The notes: a model not told the origin generated them from the sequence alone. A DNA stretch of 64,000 nt from Flavobacteriia bacterium (GCA_947450325.1 CANFUT010000006.1:62001-126000); one strand, 5' to 3'; counted from the stretch's first letter, positions 50,506 to 59,756 are shown. Made by a program: numbers and translations.

Positions 50506-50556
50506 AAAAAAAAACGAGGATTGTAAAAGAGCTAACTCAATTTTCAATCCTCGTTT
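50506..50556 (-). terminator. Terminator after the DUF5606 gene
   Basis: Perfect 12-pair stem (50512-50523 with 50545-50556), 21-nt apical part. On the minus strand the stem is followed by nine T's (50514-50506). It ends 15 bases before the M3 start. Confidence 0.88.
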
Positions 50557-50575
50557 ACATTTTGTAAGTATTTAA

Positions 50576-51163
50576 TTATTTTCCTCTGCTTGTTCCTGAT
50601 TTAGGTGCAGCAACTTTTTTAGTTCCGGCTGATTTTGCAGTAACTTTAGGTGTTGCTGGTTTTTCAGTCGTTTTCTTTGCCGGTGCTTTTTTTGCTGGAG
50701 CTTTCTTTTCTTTAGCTTCAGGTGTTGCTTCTTTTTCTGTTGTTTCAACAGTTTCAGTAGCAGTATCTTTCACTTCTTCCGCTTTGTTTAATTCGCCAGC
50801 TTTGTGAAGTAAATTGTACCACTGAAAAAGTTTTTTGATATCAGAGATATAAACTCTTTCTTGATCGTAATTAGGTAGAATTTCTAACAAATAATTTTCA
50901 AGTACATTTTTGTCTTCTTTGTGAGAAGGCGCCATTCCAGCATTTTCCTTAGAATAAATAGAATCAAAAATAACTTTCAAAGCAACATCCTCATCGTATG
51001 CATAGATACTGATATCTTCAAGTGCTGAAATTCTGTCAGAAGCATATGCTGGAAAACGTTTTTTATCTTCCAAAGATTCAACAATTAAATTGTTTTTTCC
51101 TTGAGCTACTACTTTGTATAGGCCTGCACGACCTGAAATTGCAATTATCCCTGTTAAATTCAT
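50576..51163 (-). CDS. DUF5606 protein with histone-like basic tail
   Basis: 195 residues. Residues 1-120 match DUF5606 (M-N-L-T-G-I-I-A-I-S-G-R-A-G-L-Y-K-V-V-A-Q-G, D-R-I-S-A-L-E-D-I-S-I-Y), a Bacteroidetes family with an SH3-like start and helical rest. Residues about 130-195 are a Lys/Ala/Pro/Thr tail (K-K-A-P-A-K-K-A-P-A-K-K) like histone H1 and bacterial Hc1-type proteins. Nucleic acid binding is therefore plausible, but only as inference. It is a one-gene unit with a canonical promoter and a strong terminator. Confidence 0.9.
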   Translation of the reverse strand: MNLTGIIAISGRAGLYKVVAQGKNNLIVESLEDKKRFPAYASDRISALEDISIYAYDEDVALKVIFDSIYSKENAGMAPSHKEDKNVLENYLLEILPNYDQERVYISDIKKLFQWYNLLHKAGELNKAEEVKDTATETVETTEKEATPEAKEKKAPAKKAPAKKTTEKPATPKVTAKSAGTKKVAAPKSGTSRGK

Positions 51164-51182
51164 TCTTTTAATTTATTTGCGC

Positions 51183-51212
51183 CAAAAATAAGAAGTTCTA
51201 GACGTTTTACAA
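51183..51212 (-). promoter_or_regulatory. Bacteroidetes-type promoter of the DUF5606 gene
   Basis: On the minus strand: TTG (51212-51210), 19 nt, TATTTTTG (51190-51183), 20 bases before the ATG. The -33 element directly abuts the subtilase stop codon at 51213. Confidence 0.8.
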
Positions 51213-53753
51213 TCAATTTCTGATTATTTTAAAATAATATTGTTTTTCGTTTCTGATAATACTTAGGAAATACACCCCATTTTCAACGTTTGAAAGGTTG
51301 ATTTCATTGTTGTTAGTTGGATTTATTTGAATTGATTTTCCTTGCATGTCATACATTTTCAGTGCGTCGGTGCTAAATAATCCGTCAATTTTTACGATTC
51401 CAGAAGTTGGATTTGGATAAACGTAAACATTTTCTAACTCAGTCATTTCAACACCTAAATATGAGTTGTAAGGATTAGAAGTTACAACACACCCATTTGT
51501 TCCAGTTGTTGAAACAGTATAAACACCACCATTTACAATCGTTGTAGTTTGGGCAGTTTCTGAATTCAAAATATTTCCATTTAAATACCATTGGTAATTT
51601 GGAGAAGTTGAAGCAGTCAAAATGTTACCGTTTGCAGAAATTGTTGGTGTTGAAGGAATATTACCCAACGGGATATCAATGATTGCTTGCGTAATGCAAT
51701 TTCCATTGTAGACAATATTCGTTGCTGTAAATTGACCTGATTGATTAACTAATACTGGATTTCCTGAAAATCCTGTCGACCAATCAGCAGAATTAACAAC
51801 TGTTCCAGCGACGGCAGTTAAATTGTATGGAGTTCCGCAGTAGTAATTTGGACCTTGAATTTCAGCGTTGTATAATAAAGTATTTAATGCATTTGCTTTA
51901 CCGTATCCATAAGCATAATTAGGAGTTGTTCCAGTCAAAGCATCAGTTGTAGCATTTTTTGTCAAATCCTTTTTAAAATCCGAATAAGTTGAAGAATTAC
52001 ATTTTTCTAAATAGAGTGCTGCGATACCAGCGATTACTGGAGAAGCCATCGAAGTTCCACCGTTAGCTGCATGCATTCCACCCAATTCAATTAAACCGTT
52101 GTATGCTGGATTTCCAAGCAACCATAGTGGGGCAGGGGAAAGCGTCACATCACCAGCTGCAGTGATATCAGGTTTCATAACTCCCAATCTTGACGGACCT
52201 TTACTTGAATTTACACTCAATTTACCAGGAGGAGTCAAGTCAGTTGGAACGTAAGGTGAATTGTTGTTGTTAGTGTAAGAAAAACGATTTCTCATGTTTC
52301 CAACGGTGATTACTTTTTCCGAACAAACCCATGAAGAAACCAATGTCTGCAAGGTATCTGGCATATTGTAATTTACAATTTGAGGAACTTGAGCTGCAGT
52401 AGGAATTACTGTTACAAAATCATTAACACCTTGCCAAGCTCCACTCCACATGTCATAACTACCAGTGCCAGTTGTAGCGAAACGGAAATTATAAGTTGTG
52501 GAATCTATATTCATAATAAACGCTTCCATGTGAAAAACTCCATTTACAATTTCTGAATAAGCTTGAATTGTTCCTAGTTTTTGTCCTGTTGGATTGTAAA
52601 TTGTGTCAAGCACCGGTGAATTAACAGTTTCTGCGATTGTATGGAAATGAGAATAGCCTCTTAAGCCATAATTCGGAGCTGGTTTATCGGTACCAAAAGC
52701 ATATTGAATATTTTGAAATTCACTTTCGTCTGCCCAAAGATCAAAATAAACTGAATTTGGCGCGATTTGACTAGAAGGATTGTTTTTCAGCCACACAAAA
52801 GATGTATCGCCATTCACAACGCCATGAGCATGGTATTTTCCTTTATTTCCTGAGTTTCCTGCTGCAGCGACAACAATTCTTCCTGGATGTTCGTCTAACA
52901 ATGATTCAATCAAGATGGATGCTGGATCATTGCCGTCATGCGAACCAAAATAAGTACCTAAACTTAAATTAATCACCGCAGGTAATCCCAAAGTATCAGC
53001 AACTTTGAAAATATAGTCACAAGCATCAGCGATACTTAAGGTCCAGTTTTGTAAGTTAAAATTGGATTCAACAATAATGATTTTAGAATCTGGTGCCATT
53101 CCCTTGTTTTTGCCATTTGCTAAACCATTTCCAGAACCAGCACCTGCAACGGTTGTTCCATGCGCAGTAGTTGTCTCTCCACTAGTACAAATTCCATTGG
53201 CGATATCAGTTGAATCCCAAGCTTGTCCATATCCATAAGGTTGCGGAGTATTGGCAGCTACTGGAAGTGTATGATCCCAATATCTCAAAACGCGTGTATG
53301 GCCATTTGCATCTCTGAAATCCAAATGATTGAAATCCAAACCTTGATCAACATATCCAATAATGACATCCTTTCCTGTGTAAGGTGCAGGCAAGCCGTTT
53401 GAGCCAGCGTGGACCTGATTCACAGAGTGATGCATTCTTGAAGTATCATTATCGTTTAGCGCGACAGGCTTTGAAAATTCATAATAGAAATGATTGATTT
53501 TACCTGAATTTTTAGCTTTTGCAATGCTTAACGGAGACATAGTCACATAAATCCACTCTTTAGTGATGTATTTTACTTTGACATCTGCTTTGAGAAGGTA
53601 ATCCAAAACTGATTTGTCATCATTTTGAATGGCAAAACAAACAGGTGTATTTGGATCATTTACAAGCAATTGTTTAAATCTAAAATTTTCAGTTTGAGCG
53701 TATGACAATTGCGCTACAAACAAACAAATCAAAAGTAAGAATTTAGAATTCAT
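51213..53753 (-). CDS. S8 family subtilase with T9SS sorting domain
   Basis: 846 residues. Signal peptide to about residue 20, then a subtilase domain with Asp136 (Y-V-D-Q-G-L-D), His198 (A-H-G-T-T-V-A-G), oxyanion Asn300 (A-A-A-G-N-S-G) and Ser568 (G-G-T-S-M-A-S-P). An insertion (about 310-460) between Asn300 and the serine holds an extra beta domain. The C-terminus (V-Y-P-N-P-T-S-G-I-V-K-I, then V-E-N-G-V-Y-F-L-S-I-I) is a T9SS signal, so the protease is secreted or surface-bound. It is monocistronic; its stop abuts the DUF5606 promoter. Confidence 0.95.
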   Translation of the reverse strand: MNSKFLLLICLFVAQLSYAQTENFRFKQLLVNDPNTPVCFAIQNDDKSVLDYLLKADVKVKYITKEWIYVTMSPLSIAKAKNSGKINHFYYEFSKPVALNDNDTSRMHHSVNQVHAGSNGLPAPYTGKDVIIGYVDQGLDFNHLDFRDANGHTRVLRYWDHTLPVAANTPQPYGYGQAWDSTDIANGICTSGETTTAHGTTVAGAGSGNGLANGKNKGMAPDSKIIIVESNFNLQNWTLSIADACDYIFKVADTLGLPAVINLSLGTYFGSHDGNDPASILIESLLDEHPGRIVVAAAGNSGNKGKYHAHGVVNGDTSFVWLKNNPSSQIAPNSVYFDLWADESEFQNIQYAFGTDKPAPNYGLRGYSHFHTIAETVNSPVLDTIYNPTGQKLGTIQAYSEIVNGVFHMEAFIMNIDSTTYNFRFATTGTGSYDMWSGAWQGVNDFVTVIPTAAQVPQIVNYNMPDTLQTLVSSWVCSEKVITVGNMRNRFSYTNNNNSPYVPTDLTPPGKLSVNSSKGPSRLGVMKPDITAAGDVTLSPAPLWLLGNPAYNGLIELGGMHAANGGTSMASPVIAGIAALYLEKCNSSTYSDFKKDLTKNATTDALTGTTPNYAYGYGKANALNTLLYNAEIQGPNYYCGTPYNLTAVAGTVVNSADWSTGFSGNPVLVNQSGQFTATNIVYNGNCITQAIIDIPLGNIPSTPTISANGNILTASTSPNYQWYLNGNILNSETAQTTTIVNGGVYTVSTTGTNGCVVTSNPYNSYLGVEMTELENVYVYPNPTSGIVKIDGLFSTDALKMYDMQGKSIQINPTNNNEINLSNVENGVYFLSIIRNEKQYYFKIIRN

Positions 53754-53992
53754 CTATTTATTTTTAAAGATTATGTAAATATAAATTAATTTCCGATTCA
53801 AATGAATGAAAGGGATAAAAAGCAAAATGTTTTTATCAAAGTGCTATTTTAAATTACCATTTATCCATATTTCTCACCAAAATTCTATTGATATCAACCA
53901 AAAAGTACATTAATTTAAATTATCTCATTTTTTTATTGATATTTGTTGCAGAAATAGAAATTGTAATCTACAATAGATTCAAAGTAAAATAT

Positions 53993-55579
53993 ATGAAAAA
54001 ATTAGTAGTTAGATTGTCCTTTTCCTTTTTCGCATTTGGTTTTTCAAGTGTCGTTTTTGGTCAAGTTGATAAAGATGTTTTGAATTGGTACAATGGTGGC
54101 GGTTCAGGGATGCAAACTGAAAAAGCGTACAAATCTTTAAAAAAGAAAAAATCTACCACTGTTATTGTGGCTGTGATTGATTCTGGAATCGATATTGAAC
54201 ATGAAGATTTGAAAGGTAAAATTTGGACAAACACAAAAGAAATTGCTGGAAACGGAATAGATGATGACAAAAATGGTTACATCGATGATATTCACGGATG
54301 GAATTTTTTAGGAAGTGCTGGTGGTGCAAATCAAAACCATGCAAGACTTGAAAAAACTAGAATCTACGCGAAACTGAAAGGGAAATATGAAAATATGGAC
54401 GCTTCAAAAGTTTCAGCTGAGGACAAAGCAGAATATGATTTATTTCAAAAAGTAAAAAAAGAAATTACTGAAGATAAAGATAAATATTCTGAATATTTGC
54501 CTCAATTAGAGCAACTTCCAATGATTTTGCAAATGGTTCCAGGAATGGTCTCAAATGCACTTGGTAAAACGGAATACACTAAAAAAGATTTGGAAGCTTG
54601 GAAACCAGATAATGAACAAATGGTTCAAATCAAAGCGGTTGCATTGGCGATGGTGTCTGGAGAATTGACCGAAGAAGTTATCAAAGAGCAGTTAGATCAA
54701 ATTAAAGGAATGATTGACTATAATTTGAATGCAGATTATGATGATCGTCAATTTATTGGAGACAATCCATATGATTTCAACGATGTGAAATACGGAAACA
54801 ACGACGTTGAAGGTCCTGATGCTTTGCATGGTACTCACGTTGGTGGAATTATAGGTGCTGTTAGAGGAAATAATCTTGGTGGTGACGGTGTTGCAAACGA
54901 TGTGTTGTTGATGTCTGTTAGAGCTGTTCCAGATGGAGACGAAGCTGACAAAGACATTGCTTTGGCTATTCGTTATGCCGTTGATAATGGTGCGCAAGTA
55001 ATCAATATGTCTTTTGGAAAAGGATATTCTCCAAACCAAAAAGAAGTATACGAAGCTTTTAAATATGCTGATTCTAAGGGTGTATTATTGGTTCATGCCG
55101 CTGGAAATGACAATGCAGATGTCGATGTGAATGACAACTACCCAACTTCTATGTATTCTTTCCAAAAAGAAAAATTGGATTTATTTTTGACAATTGGTGC
55201 TTCTACACGTTTCCCGAAAGAAAAATTACCAGCTGATTTTTCTAATTATGGTCAAACTAAAGTAGATGTTTTTGCTCCAGGTCATGATATTTACAATTCA
55301 GTACCACAAAGTGCTTACAAAAAATTGAACGGTACTTCGATGGCTGCTCCGATGGTTGCAGGTGTTGCTGCTTTGTTGAAATCATATTTCCCAAGTTTGA
55401 CAATGAATGAAATCAAAAGTGTTATTTTGACAACAGCAAAATCTTACAAAGGAACACAACAGATGAAACCAGGTACAGAAGATAAAGTTGATTTCGCGAC
55501 TTTAAGTGTTACAGGATCTGTAGTTGATGTTAATGCTGCAGTTAAAAAATGTATTGCTTTAGAGAAATCTAAAAAATAA
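53993..55579 (+). CDS. S8 family subtilase with long insert, no T9SS domain
   Basis: 528 residues from the ATG at 53993, which starts a clean signal peptide (to V-F-G-Q, residue 24); the longer frame to 53888 is unlikely. Catalytic residues are Asp63 (V-I-D-S-G-I-D), His279 (H-G-T-H-V-G-G), Asn372 (A-A-G-N-D) and Ser449 (N-G-T-S-M-A-A-P). The Asp-His distance is 216 residues, against a few tens usually; the insert (about 105-265) is highly charged and helical. Without a sorting domain it probably stays in the periplasm or is membrane-attached. A terminator follows. Confidence 0.95.
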   Translation: MKKLVVRLSFSFFAFGFSSVVFGQVDKDVLNWYNGGGSGMQTEKAYKSLKKKKSTTVIVAVIDSGIDIEHEDLKGKIWTNTKEIAGNGIDDDKNGYIDDIHGWNFLGSAGGANQNHARLEKTRIYAKLKGKYENMDASKVSAEDKAEYDLFQKVKKEITEDKDKYSEYLPQLEQLPMILQMVPGMVSNALGKTEYTKKDLEAWKPDNEQMVQIKAVALAMVSGELTEEVIKEQLDQIKGMIDYNLNADYDDRQFIGDNPYDFNDVKYGNNDVEGPDALHGTHVGGIIGAVRGNNLGGDGVANDVLLMSVRAVPDGDEADKDIALAIRYAVDNGAQVINMSFGKGYSPNQKEVYEAFKYADSKGVLLVHAAGNDNADVDVNDNYPTSMYSFQKEKLDLFLTIGASTRFPKEKLPADFSNYGQTKVDVFAPGHDIYNSVPQSAYKKLNGTSMAAPMVAGVAALLKSYFPSLTMNEIKSVILTTAKSYKGTQQMKPGTEDKVDFATLSVTGSVVDVNAAVKKCIALEKSKK

Positions 55580-55599
55580 CAAATAAATAGTTTATTTTT

Positions 55600-55632
55600 A
55601 AAGGCTGGTTCATCACGAATCAGCCTTTTTAA
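55600..55632 (+). terminator. Terminator after the second subtilase gene
   Basis: Twelve-pair stem (55600-55611 with 55617-55628, one G-U), 5-nt loop, ending in T's. Confidence 0.9.
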
Positions 55633-55643
55633 TTATAAAAAAT

Positions 55644-56093
55644 ATGGTTTTAAAATCACTCATTTTAATGCTTTCATTGTTTATTTTGGGAAAACCAAAT
55701 AAAACAGAATTGGATAAATTAGTAGATCAATGGCATGTATCTGCTTCAACCAATGATTTTAAAGCGTATTTTGATTTTATGGATGATGGCTTTATTTTCA
55801 TTGGAACGGCACCCAATGAGCGCTGGAACAAATCAGATTTTGCAACATTCTCGAAACCATATTTCGATAAAGGAAAAGCATGGGATTTTAAACCCAAAAA
55901 CAGAAAATGGAATTTCTCCATGGATGGAAAAACAGCGTGGTTTGATGAAGAATTAGACACATGGATGGACGGTTGCAGAGCTACAGGAATCTTGGTTAAA
56001 GTCAAAAAATCATGGAAAATAATTCATTACGATTTGCATGTGCTGATTGAAAATGAAAAAATGGTTGATTTTCTTGAGTTGAGAAAGAAGTAA
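55644..56093 (+). CDS. NTF2-like (SnoaL/DUF4440) exported protein
   Basis: 149 residues. A hydrophobic N-terminus (to about residue 16) suggests export. The rest looks like an NTF2/SnoaL fold of the DUF4440 type: L-D-K-L-V-D-Q-W-H-V-S-A-S, F-M-D-D-G-F-I-F-I-G-T, W-N-K-S-D-F-A-T-F, W-F-D-E-E-L-D-T-W-M, W-K-I-I-H-Y-D-L-H-V. Such folds are enzymes or ligand binders; which is not known. A terminator lies just upstream, and the YkgJ-type gene follows 10 bases later. Confidence 0.82.
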   Translation: MVLKSLILMLSLFILGKPNKTELDKLVDQWHVSASTNDFKAYFDFMDDGFIFIGTAPNERWNKSDFATFSKPYFDKGKAWDFKPKNRKWNFSMDGKTAWFDEELDTWMDGCRATGILVKVKKSWKIIHYDLHVLIENEKMVDFLELRKK

Positions 56094-56103
56094 GAAGCTC
56101 AAT

Positions 56104-56997
56104 TTGATTATCTCTATTAATATTTTATTGATTATTAAGTCTTTATTTCATTTGAATACTTTACTAAGATTAAGCGATAAACTACCTCTTACTTGTTCAC
56201 GCAAAGGCACCTGTTGCCATGGAAATCAAGTGATGTTAAATCCATGGGAATTGCATCGTTTGGCGTTTGAAAAACAAATTTCTGCCCGTGAATTTCGAGA
56301 TTTATATTGCGATTGGAATGGAATTCTGCTCAAATTTAATGGAGAAAAAGATCATCGTGGAAAATCAGCTTGTAGTCAGTACATCGCCAATTTTGGTTGT
56401 TCTTTACACGATGGTAGACCTTTGGCTTGTCGTCTGTTTCCGATTGGACGACAAATTCAAAATGAAACGATACACTATATTTTCCAAGGTCAAACTTTTC
56501 CTTGTTTGAATGGATGCCCTGAAGTAGAAGATTTACCGCAAGTTACTGTTGCAGATTATCTAATTGGACAGCAAACAGAACTTTTTGAGCACGCTCAAGA
56601 CGCATATTTAGAATTGATGCAAAACTTAGCGGAAATTGCGTTAATGTTATTACTTGATACGGGTTTGGATTCAACTTTTGACGTTTATATTCGACAGGAG
56701 TGGCAAAAAGTAGGAGTGGAATCTCCAGGCTTGATCGCAAAAAGAATAGACGAGAAGTGGCTTGATTATCTGATTCTACCAGCGATTCAGTTCGATAGCA
56801 AAAATCCTAAGAGTTTTATTGCAGCTCACGAATTGTTATTACAAGAACAAGCACAATTTCAGATTGATAAGTTCACCACGAAGAAAGAAATTGCCGAATT
56901 TTCTATCCAAATGATGTCAATGGCACTTTTTGTTGGCAAATCTATCGGTGCAGATATCGATGCGTTGTCGAAAATGTGGAGTGAGGTAGCAGAATAG
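56104..56997 (+). CDS. YkgJ family cysteine-cluster protein
   Basis: 297 residues if the TTG at 56104 is used; another TTG at 56152 would give 281. No ATG exists before the conserved cysteines, so a TTG start is required or an unusual one is used. The cluster is C-S-R-K-G-T-C-C-H, then A-C-S-Q-Y, G-C-S-L-H-D-G-R-P-L-A-C-R-L-F-P, and F-P-C-L-N-G-C-P, matching the YkgJ/UPF0153 type that is thought to bind a metal or Fe-S cluster. Function is unknown. The C-terminal half is helical without recognised motif. Confidence 0.85.
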   Translation: MIISINILLIIKSLFHLNTLLRLSDKLPLTCSRKGTCCHGNQVMLNPWELHRLAFEKQISAREFRDLYCDWNGILLKFNGEKDHRGKSACSQYIANFGCSLHDGRPLACRLFPIGRQIQNETIHYIFQGQTFPCLNGCPEVEDLPQVTVADYLIGQQTELFEHAQDAYLELMQNLAEIALMLLLDTGLDSTFDVYIRQEWQKVGVESPGLIAKRIDEKWLDYLILPAIQFDSKNPKSFIAAHELLLQEQAQFQIDKFTTKKEIAEFSIQMMSMALFVGKSIGADIDALSKMWSEVAE

Positions 56998-57151
56998 AAC
57001 CCAATTTTCAATATTTCCTTATTTAAATTGATGAATATCATTCATTGATTTGCTATTATTTAATTTTTTATAAAAAAAATATCATTCATATATAATTAAT
57101 TAACAGTTATTTATGTGTTTAAAGTTTTGTTTGTCTAAAAATATTTAGTAC

Positions 57152-57189
57152 TATGTAATACATAATACCATTTATTATATATATCTTTG
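57152..57189 (+). promoter_or_regulatory. padR promoter with a candidate PadR operator
   Basis: TATCTTTG at 57182-57189 is a perfect -7 element, 19 bases before the padR ATG. Seventeen bases upstream is the dyad TATGTAATACATA (57152-57164), with the ATGTA/TACAT half-sites typical of PadR operators, placed where the -33 element would lie. Confidence 0.55.
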
Positions 57190-57208
57190 TTTAACAAAAC
57201 GAGAAATT

Positions 57209-57535
57209 ATGAGTTTAGAAAATACCAAAGCCCAAATGCGCAAAGGAATTTTGGAGTTTTGCATTTTATCTATTTTGAAAAATAAGGAAGCTTATCCCTC
57301 TGAGATTATTGAAACGTTGAAATCAGCGAAATTGATTGTGGTTGAAGGGACGCTTTATCCATTGTTGACAAGATTGAAAAATGAGGAATTGCTTACATAT
57401 CGTTGGGAAGAATCAAATGCTGGTCCGCCCAGAAAATATTATTCTTTGACCAAAATTGGAAAAGCTTTTTTAGAGGAATTAGATGCTACTTGGGATGAAT
57501 TACAAATGGCTGTAAATAAAATTGTTAAAAATTAA
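57209..57535 (+). CDS. PadR-family transcriptional regulator
   Basis: 108 residues, the short PadR type. The winged-helix core is R-K-G-I-L-E-F-C-I-L-S-I-L, E-A-Y-P-S-E-I-I-E-T-L, VVEGTLYPLLTRLKNEELL, then Y-R-W-E-E-S-N-A-G-P-P-R-K-Y-Y-S-L-T. It is expected to repress its own operon. The pspC-type gene begins 4 bases after its stop, an arrangement common in Bacteroidetes. A candidate operator lies at its promoter. Confidence 0.96.
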   Translation: MSLENTKAQMRKGILEFCILSILKNKEAYPSEIIETLKSAKLIVVEGTLYPLLTRLKNEELLTYRWEESNAGPPRKYYSLTKIGKAFLEELDATWDELQMAVNKIVKN

Positions 57536-57539
57536 GATT

Positions 57540-59066
57540 ATGAAAAAGACAATCAGTATTCACTTGTTAGGTTCTAATTTTTTGGTGGAAGAAGACGCCT
57601 ATGAATTGGTGAAAAATTATTTGGATAGATTAAATGATTCGCTAAGGAATTCTCCGGATAGAAAAGAGATTTGTGAAGATGTTGAATTAAGAATCGCAGA
57701 ACTTGCAACTGCCTATTTATCAGAAAAAAAGCAAGTTGTTACTTTTGAGGAAATGTCAACAATCATCAATACTTTGGGACAGCCAGAAGATTTTTTAGAA
57801 GATGAGATAGCTGGTGAAAAAGAGGATAAAACGAATGAAAAAAGTTCGGAAAAAAAATTCAGCAAAAAAGAAAGACGATTGTTTCGAGACACTGAAAATT
57901 CTGTGATTGCTGGAGTATGCTCAGGTTTAGCTGCTTATTTTAAAATAGATACAGTTGTTTTGAGGATTATTTTTATCCTTTTAGGATTCGCAGGTGGTTT
58001 TATTATTCCATTTTACATCATCATGTGGTTTATCGTGCTGAGTGCAAAAACCAACATCGATCGTTTGCAAATGCAGGGAAAACCAATCAATTTAGAGAAT
58101 TTGAAGGAAGAATTTCAAGAAGCGACCTATAGATTCTCCAAATCATCCAAAAAATTCGAAAGAGAAATTTCAGACAAAGACAGTCCATTGCGACAAAAAA
58201 TCACACATTTGAGTTCGTTTTTTACCAAAATTATCGGCGCAGCATTTCTTGTTTTCGGTAGTATTTTATTAATCGGATTATTAACTTTTACTTTCGTTGA
58301 TTGGGAAGTTTTGCACATAGAAAAAAACGGTTTTCAATTGAATTTCAATCAGTTTTGCGAGCTGTTTATTGTTAATAAATCAAGTGCTTTTTACCTATGG
58401 ATTGGAATTTTGGTAGCTGGACTTGGTATTGTTTCACTTATGTTTATTCAAGGAGCAAAATTGATTTTTCGCCTAGAATCAAAATGGATCAAAATTGTGA
58501 AAATTGCACTTTTTATTGTTGCTTTTGTCGGAATTGGAATAATTATTTTGGAAGGAAGTCAAACTGGTGCTGATTTTACTAATCGAGGAGAATTTGAACA
58601 AGTTATTGGACCTGATTCAACCAATGTGTTGACAGTTGAAATTTTAAATAAAAATATTCCAGACAATATACACAATGACGAAGATTTTGACTTTGAAGGC
58701 TTTCAAATTTTAGAAAATGAAATTATTCAATCGGGAATAAGTATCAATTACGCACTTTCTGAAGATTCTTTGTTTCATGTTTATGTGGAATATAGCGCTT
58801 TTGGAAAAACGAATTCAATTGCAAATCAACGAAGTAAAAATATTAAACACATTATTTCGCTCGAGAATCATCACTTAAAAATATCACCGAATTATTCTTA
58901 TTCTGTGAAAGATAAGATCAGAGGTCAAACTGTGATGTTGAAAATTGCCATTCCTGCCGGAAAATCGGTACAATTCAGAAATACCATTGTGCGTTCAGAA
59001 GATATCAAAGACAGCGGTTTTATCAATCGCTATGGTGAATATGAACATTATGTACACGAAGACTAG
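57540..59066 (+). CDS. PspC domain-containing membrane protein
   Basis: 508 residues from the ATG at 57540. The N-terminus (about 1-95) resembles the small helical regulatory segment found before PspC domains in Bacteroidetes, with I-C-E-D-V-E-L-R-I-A-E-L. The PspC domain is at about 113-175 (V-I-A-G-V-C-S-G-L-A-A-Y-F-K-I-D). Further membrane helices follow at about 230-255, 285-310 and 325-345, and a C-terminal region of about 150 residues is probably periplasmic. It is likely repressed by the adjacent PadR and responds to envelope stress (inference). Confidence 0.9.
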   Translation: MKKTISIHLLGSNFLVEEDAYELVKNYLDRLNDSLRNSPDRKEICEDVELRIAELATAYLSEKKQVVTFEEMSTIINTLGQPEDFLEDEIAGEKEDKTNEKSSEKKFSKKERRLFRDTENSVIAGVCSGLAAYFKIDTVVLRIIFILLGFAGGFIIPFYIIMWFIVLSAKTNIDRLQMQGKPINLENLKEEFQEATYRFSKSSKKFEREISDKDSPLRQKITHLSSFFTKIIGAAFLVFGSILLIGLLTFTFVDWEVLHIEKNGFQLNFNQFCELFIVNKSSAFYLWIGILVAGLGIVSLMFIQGAKLIFRLESKWIKIVKIALFIVAFVGIGIIILEGSQTGADFTNRGEFEQVIGPDSTNVLTVEILNKNIPDNIHNDEDFDFEGFQILENEIIQSGISINYALSEDSLFHVYVEYSAFGKTNSIANQRSKNIKHIISLENHHLKISPNYSYSVKDKIRGQTVMLKIAIPAGKSVQFRNTIVRSEDIKDSGFINRYGEYEHYVHED

Positions 59067-59164
59067 TAGATTCAAAACAGGATTGGGAAAAGATTCTTTT
59101 TTTTCTCATTCCTGTTACTTTTCATTGAAATTGAATTTTAACTTTGTAACATAAAGAAAAAGCC

Positions 59165-59686
59165 ATGGAAATTTTAGCACAAATTGCATTGATTGTATTG
59201 CCTGCAGGTGCAGTTTTATTCACTGTCGTTCTATTTTTAAGAAAACAAAGTGAAAAGGATTTGAGAAATATGCAAATTGAATTGAAGAAAGAGCGACAAT
59301 CTTTTTTCTTGCCGAATAGGGTAGAGGCTTATCAAAGGGCTGTTTTGCTGATGGAAAGAATTTCACCTAATTCTTTGGTGATGAGATTACACAATCCTGG
59401 TTTACCTGCCAAAATGATGCAAGCTGAATTATTGAAAGCTATTAGAGAAGAATACGACCACAATGTGGCTCAACAAATTTTTATCTCACCAAAAGCTTGG
59501 GAAATGGTTCGAAATTCTAAAGAAGAAACCATTAAAATCATCAATATCGCTGGCGGACAAATGTCGGATGTTTCTATGGCACTAGATCTAAGCGCAAAGA
59601 TTTTCGAAGTTACAGCTGAAGTCGGACAATTACCTACAGAAATCACGATAGAATTTTTGAAACGAGAATTGCAAGAGCTTTTTTAG
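59165..59686 (+). CDS. Hypothetical membrane-anchored protein
   Basis: 173 residues. One N-terminal membrane helix (about 5-26), a charged coiled-coil-like segment (RKQSEKDLRNMQIELKKERQ), then a helical domain (VEAYQRAVLLMERISPNSLV, EYDHNVAQQIFISPKAWEMV). No family I can name with confidence; the clean frame and conserved-looking motifs support a real gene. It has no evident operon partner. Confidence 0.7.
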   Translation: MEILAQIALIVLPAGAVLFTVVLFLRKQSEKDLRNMQIELKKERQSFFLPNRVEAYQRAVLLMERISPNSLVMRLHNPGLPAKMMQAELLKAIREEYDHNVAQQIFISPKAWEMVRNSKEETIKIINIAGGQMSDVSMALDLSAKIFEVTAEVGQLPTEITIEFLKRELQELF

Positions 59687-59716
59687 AATTTCAGATTATT
59701 GGATTTTTAGAAGATT

Positions 59717-59756
59717 GACTAAGTCGGTGCTTCGCGCTCACTTTTTGGCTAAAGTC
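59717..59756. other. Short G+C-rich segment in an AT-rich gap
   Basis: Forty bases that are clearly richer in G+C than the surrounding gap, bounded by GACT and AAGTC and containing GTGCTTCGCGCTCAC. Internal pairing is weak, so I do not call a terminator. No second copy was noticed in the window. Confidence 0.3.

Noticed and set aside
50491-50547. Longer start for the M3 peptidase
   Set aside because: It would run through the strong terminator of the upstream DUF5606 gene and adds a non-family segment.
56998-57151. Possible tRNA or small RNA in the gap before padR
   Set aside because: The gap is almost pure A+T with no cloverleaf, no CCA end and no terminator; I see only the PadR-type dyad and promoter at its end.
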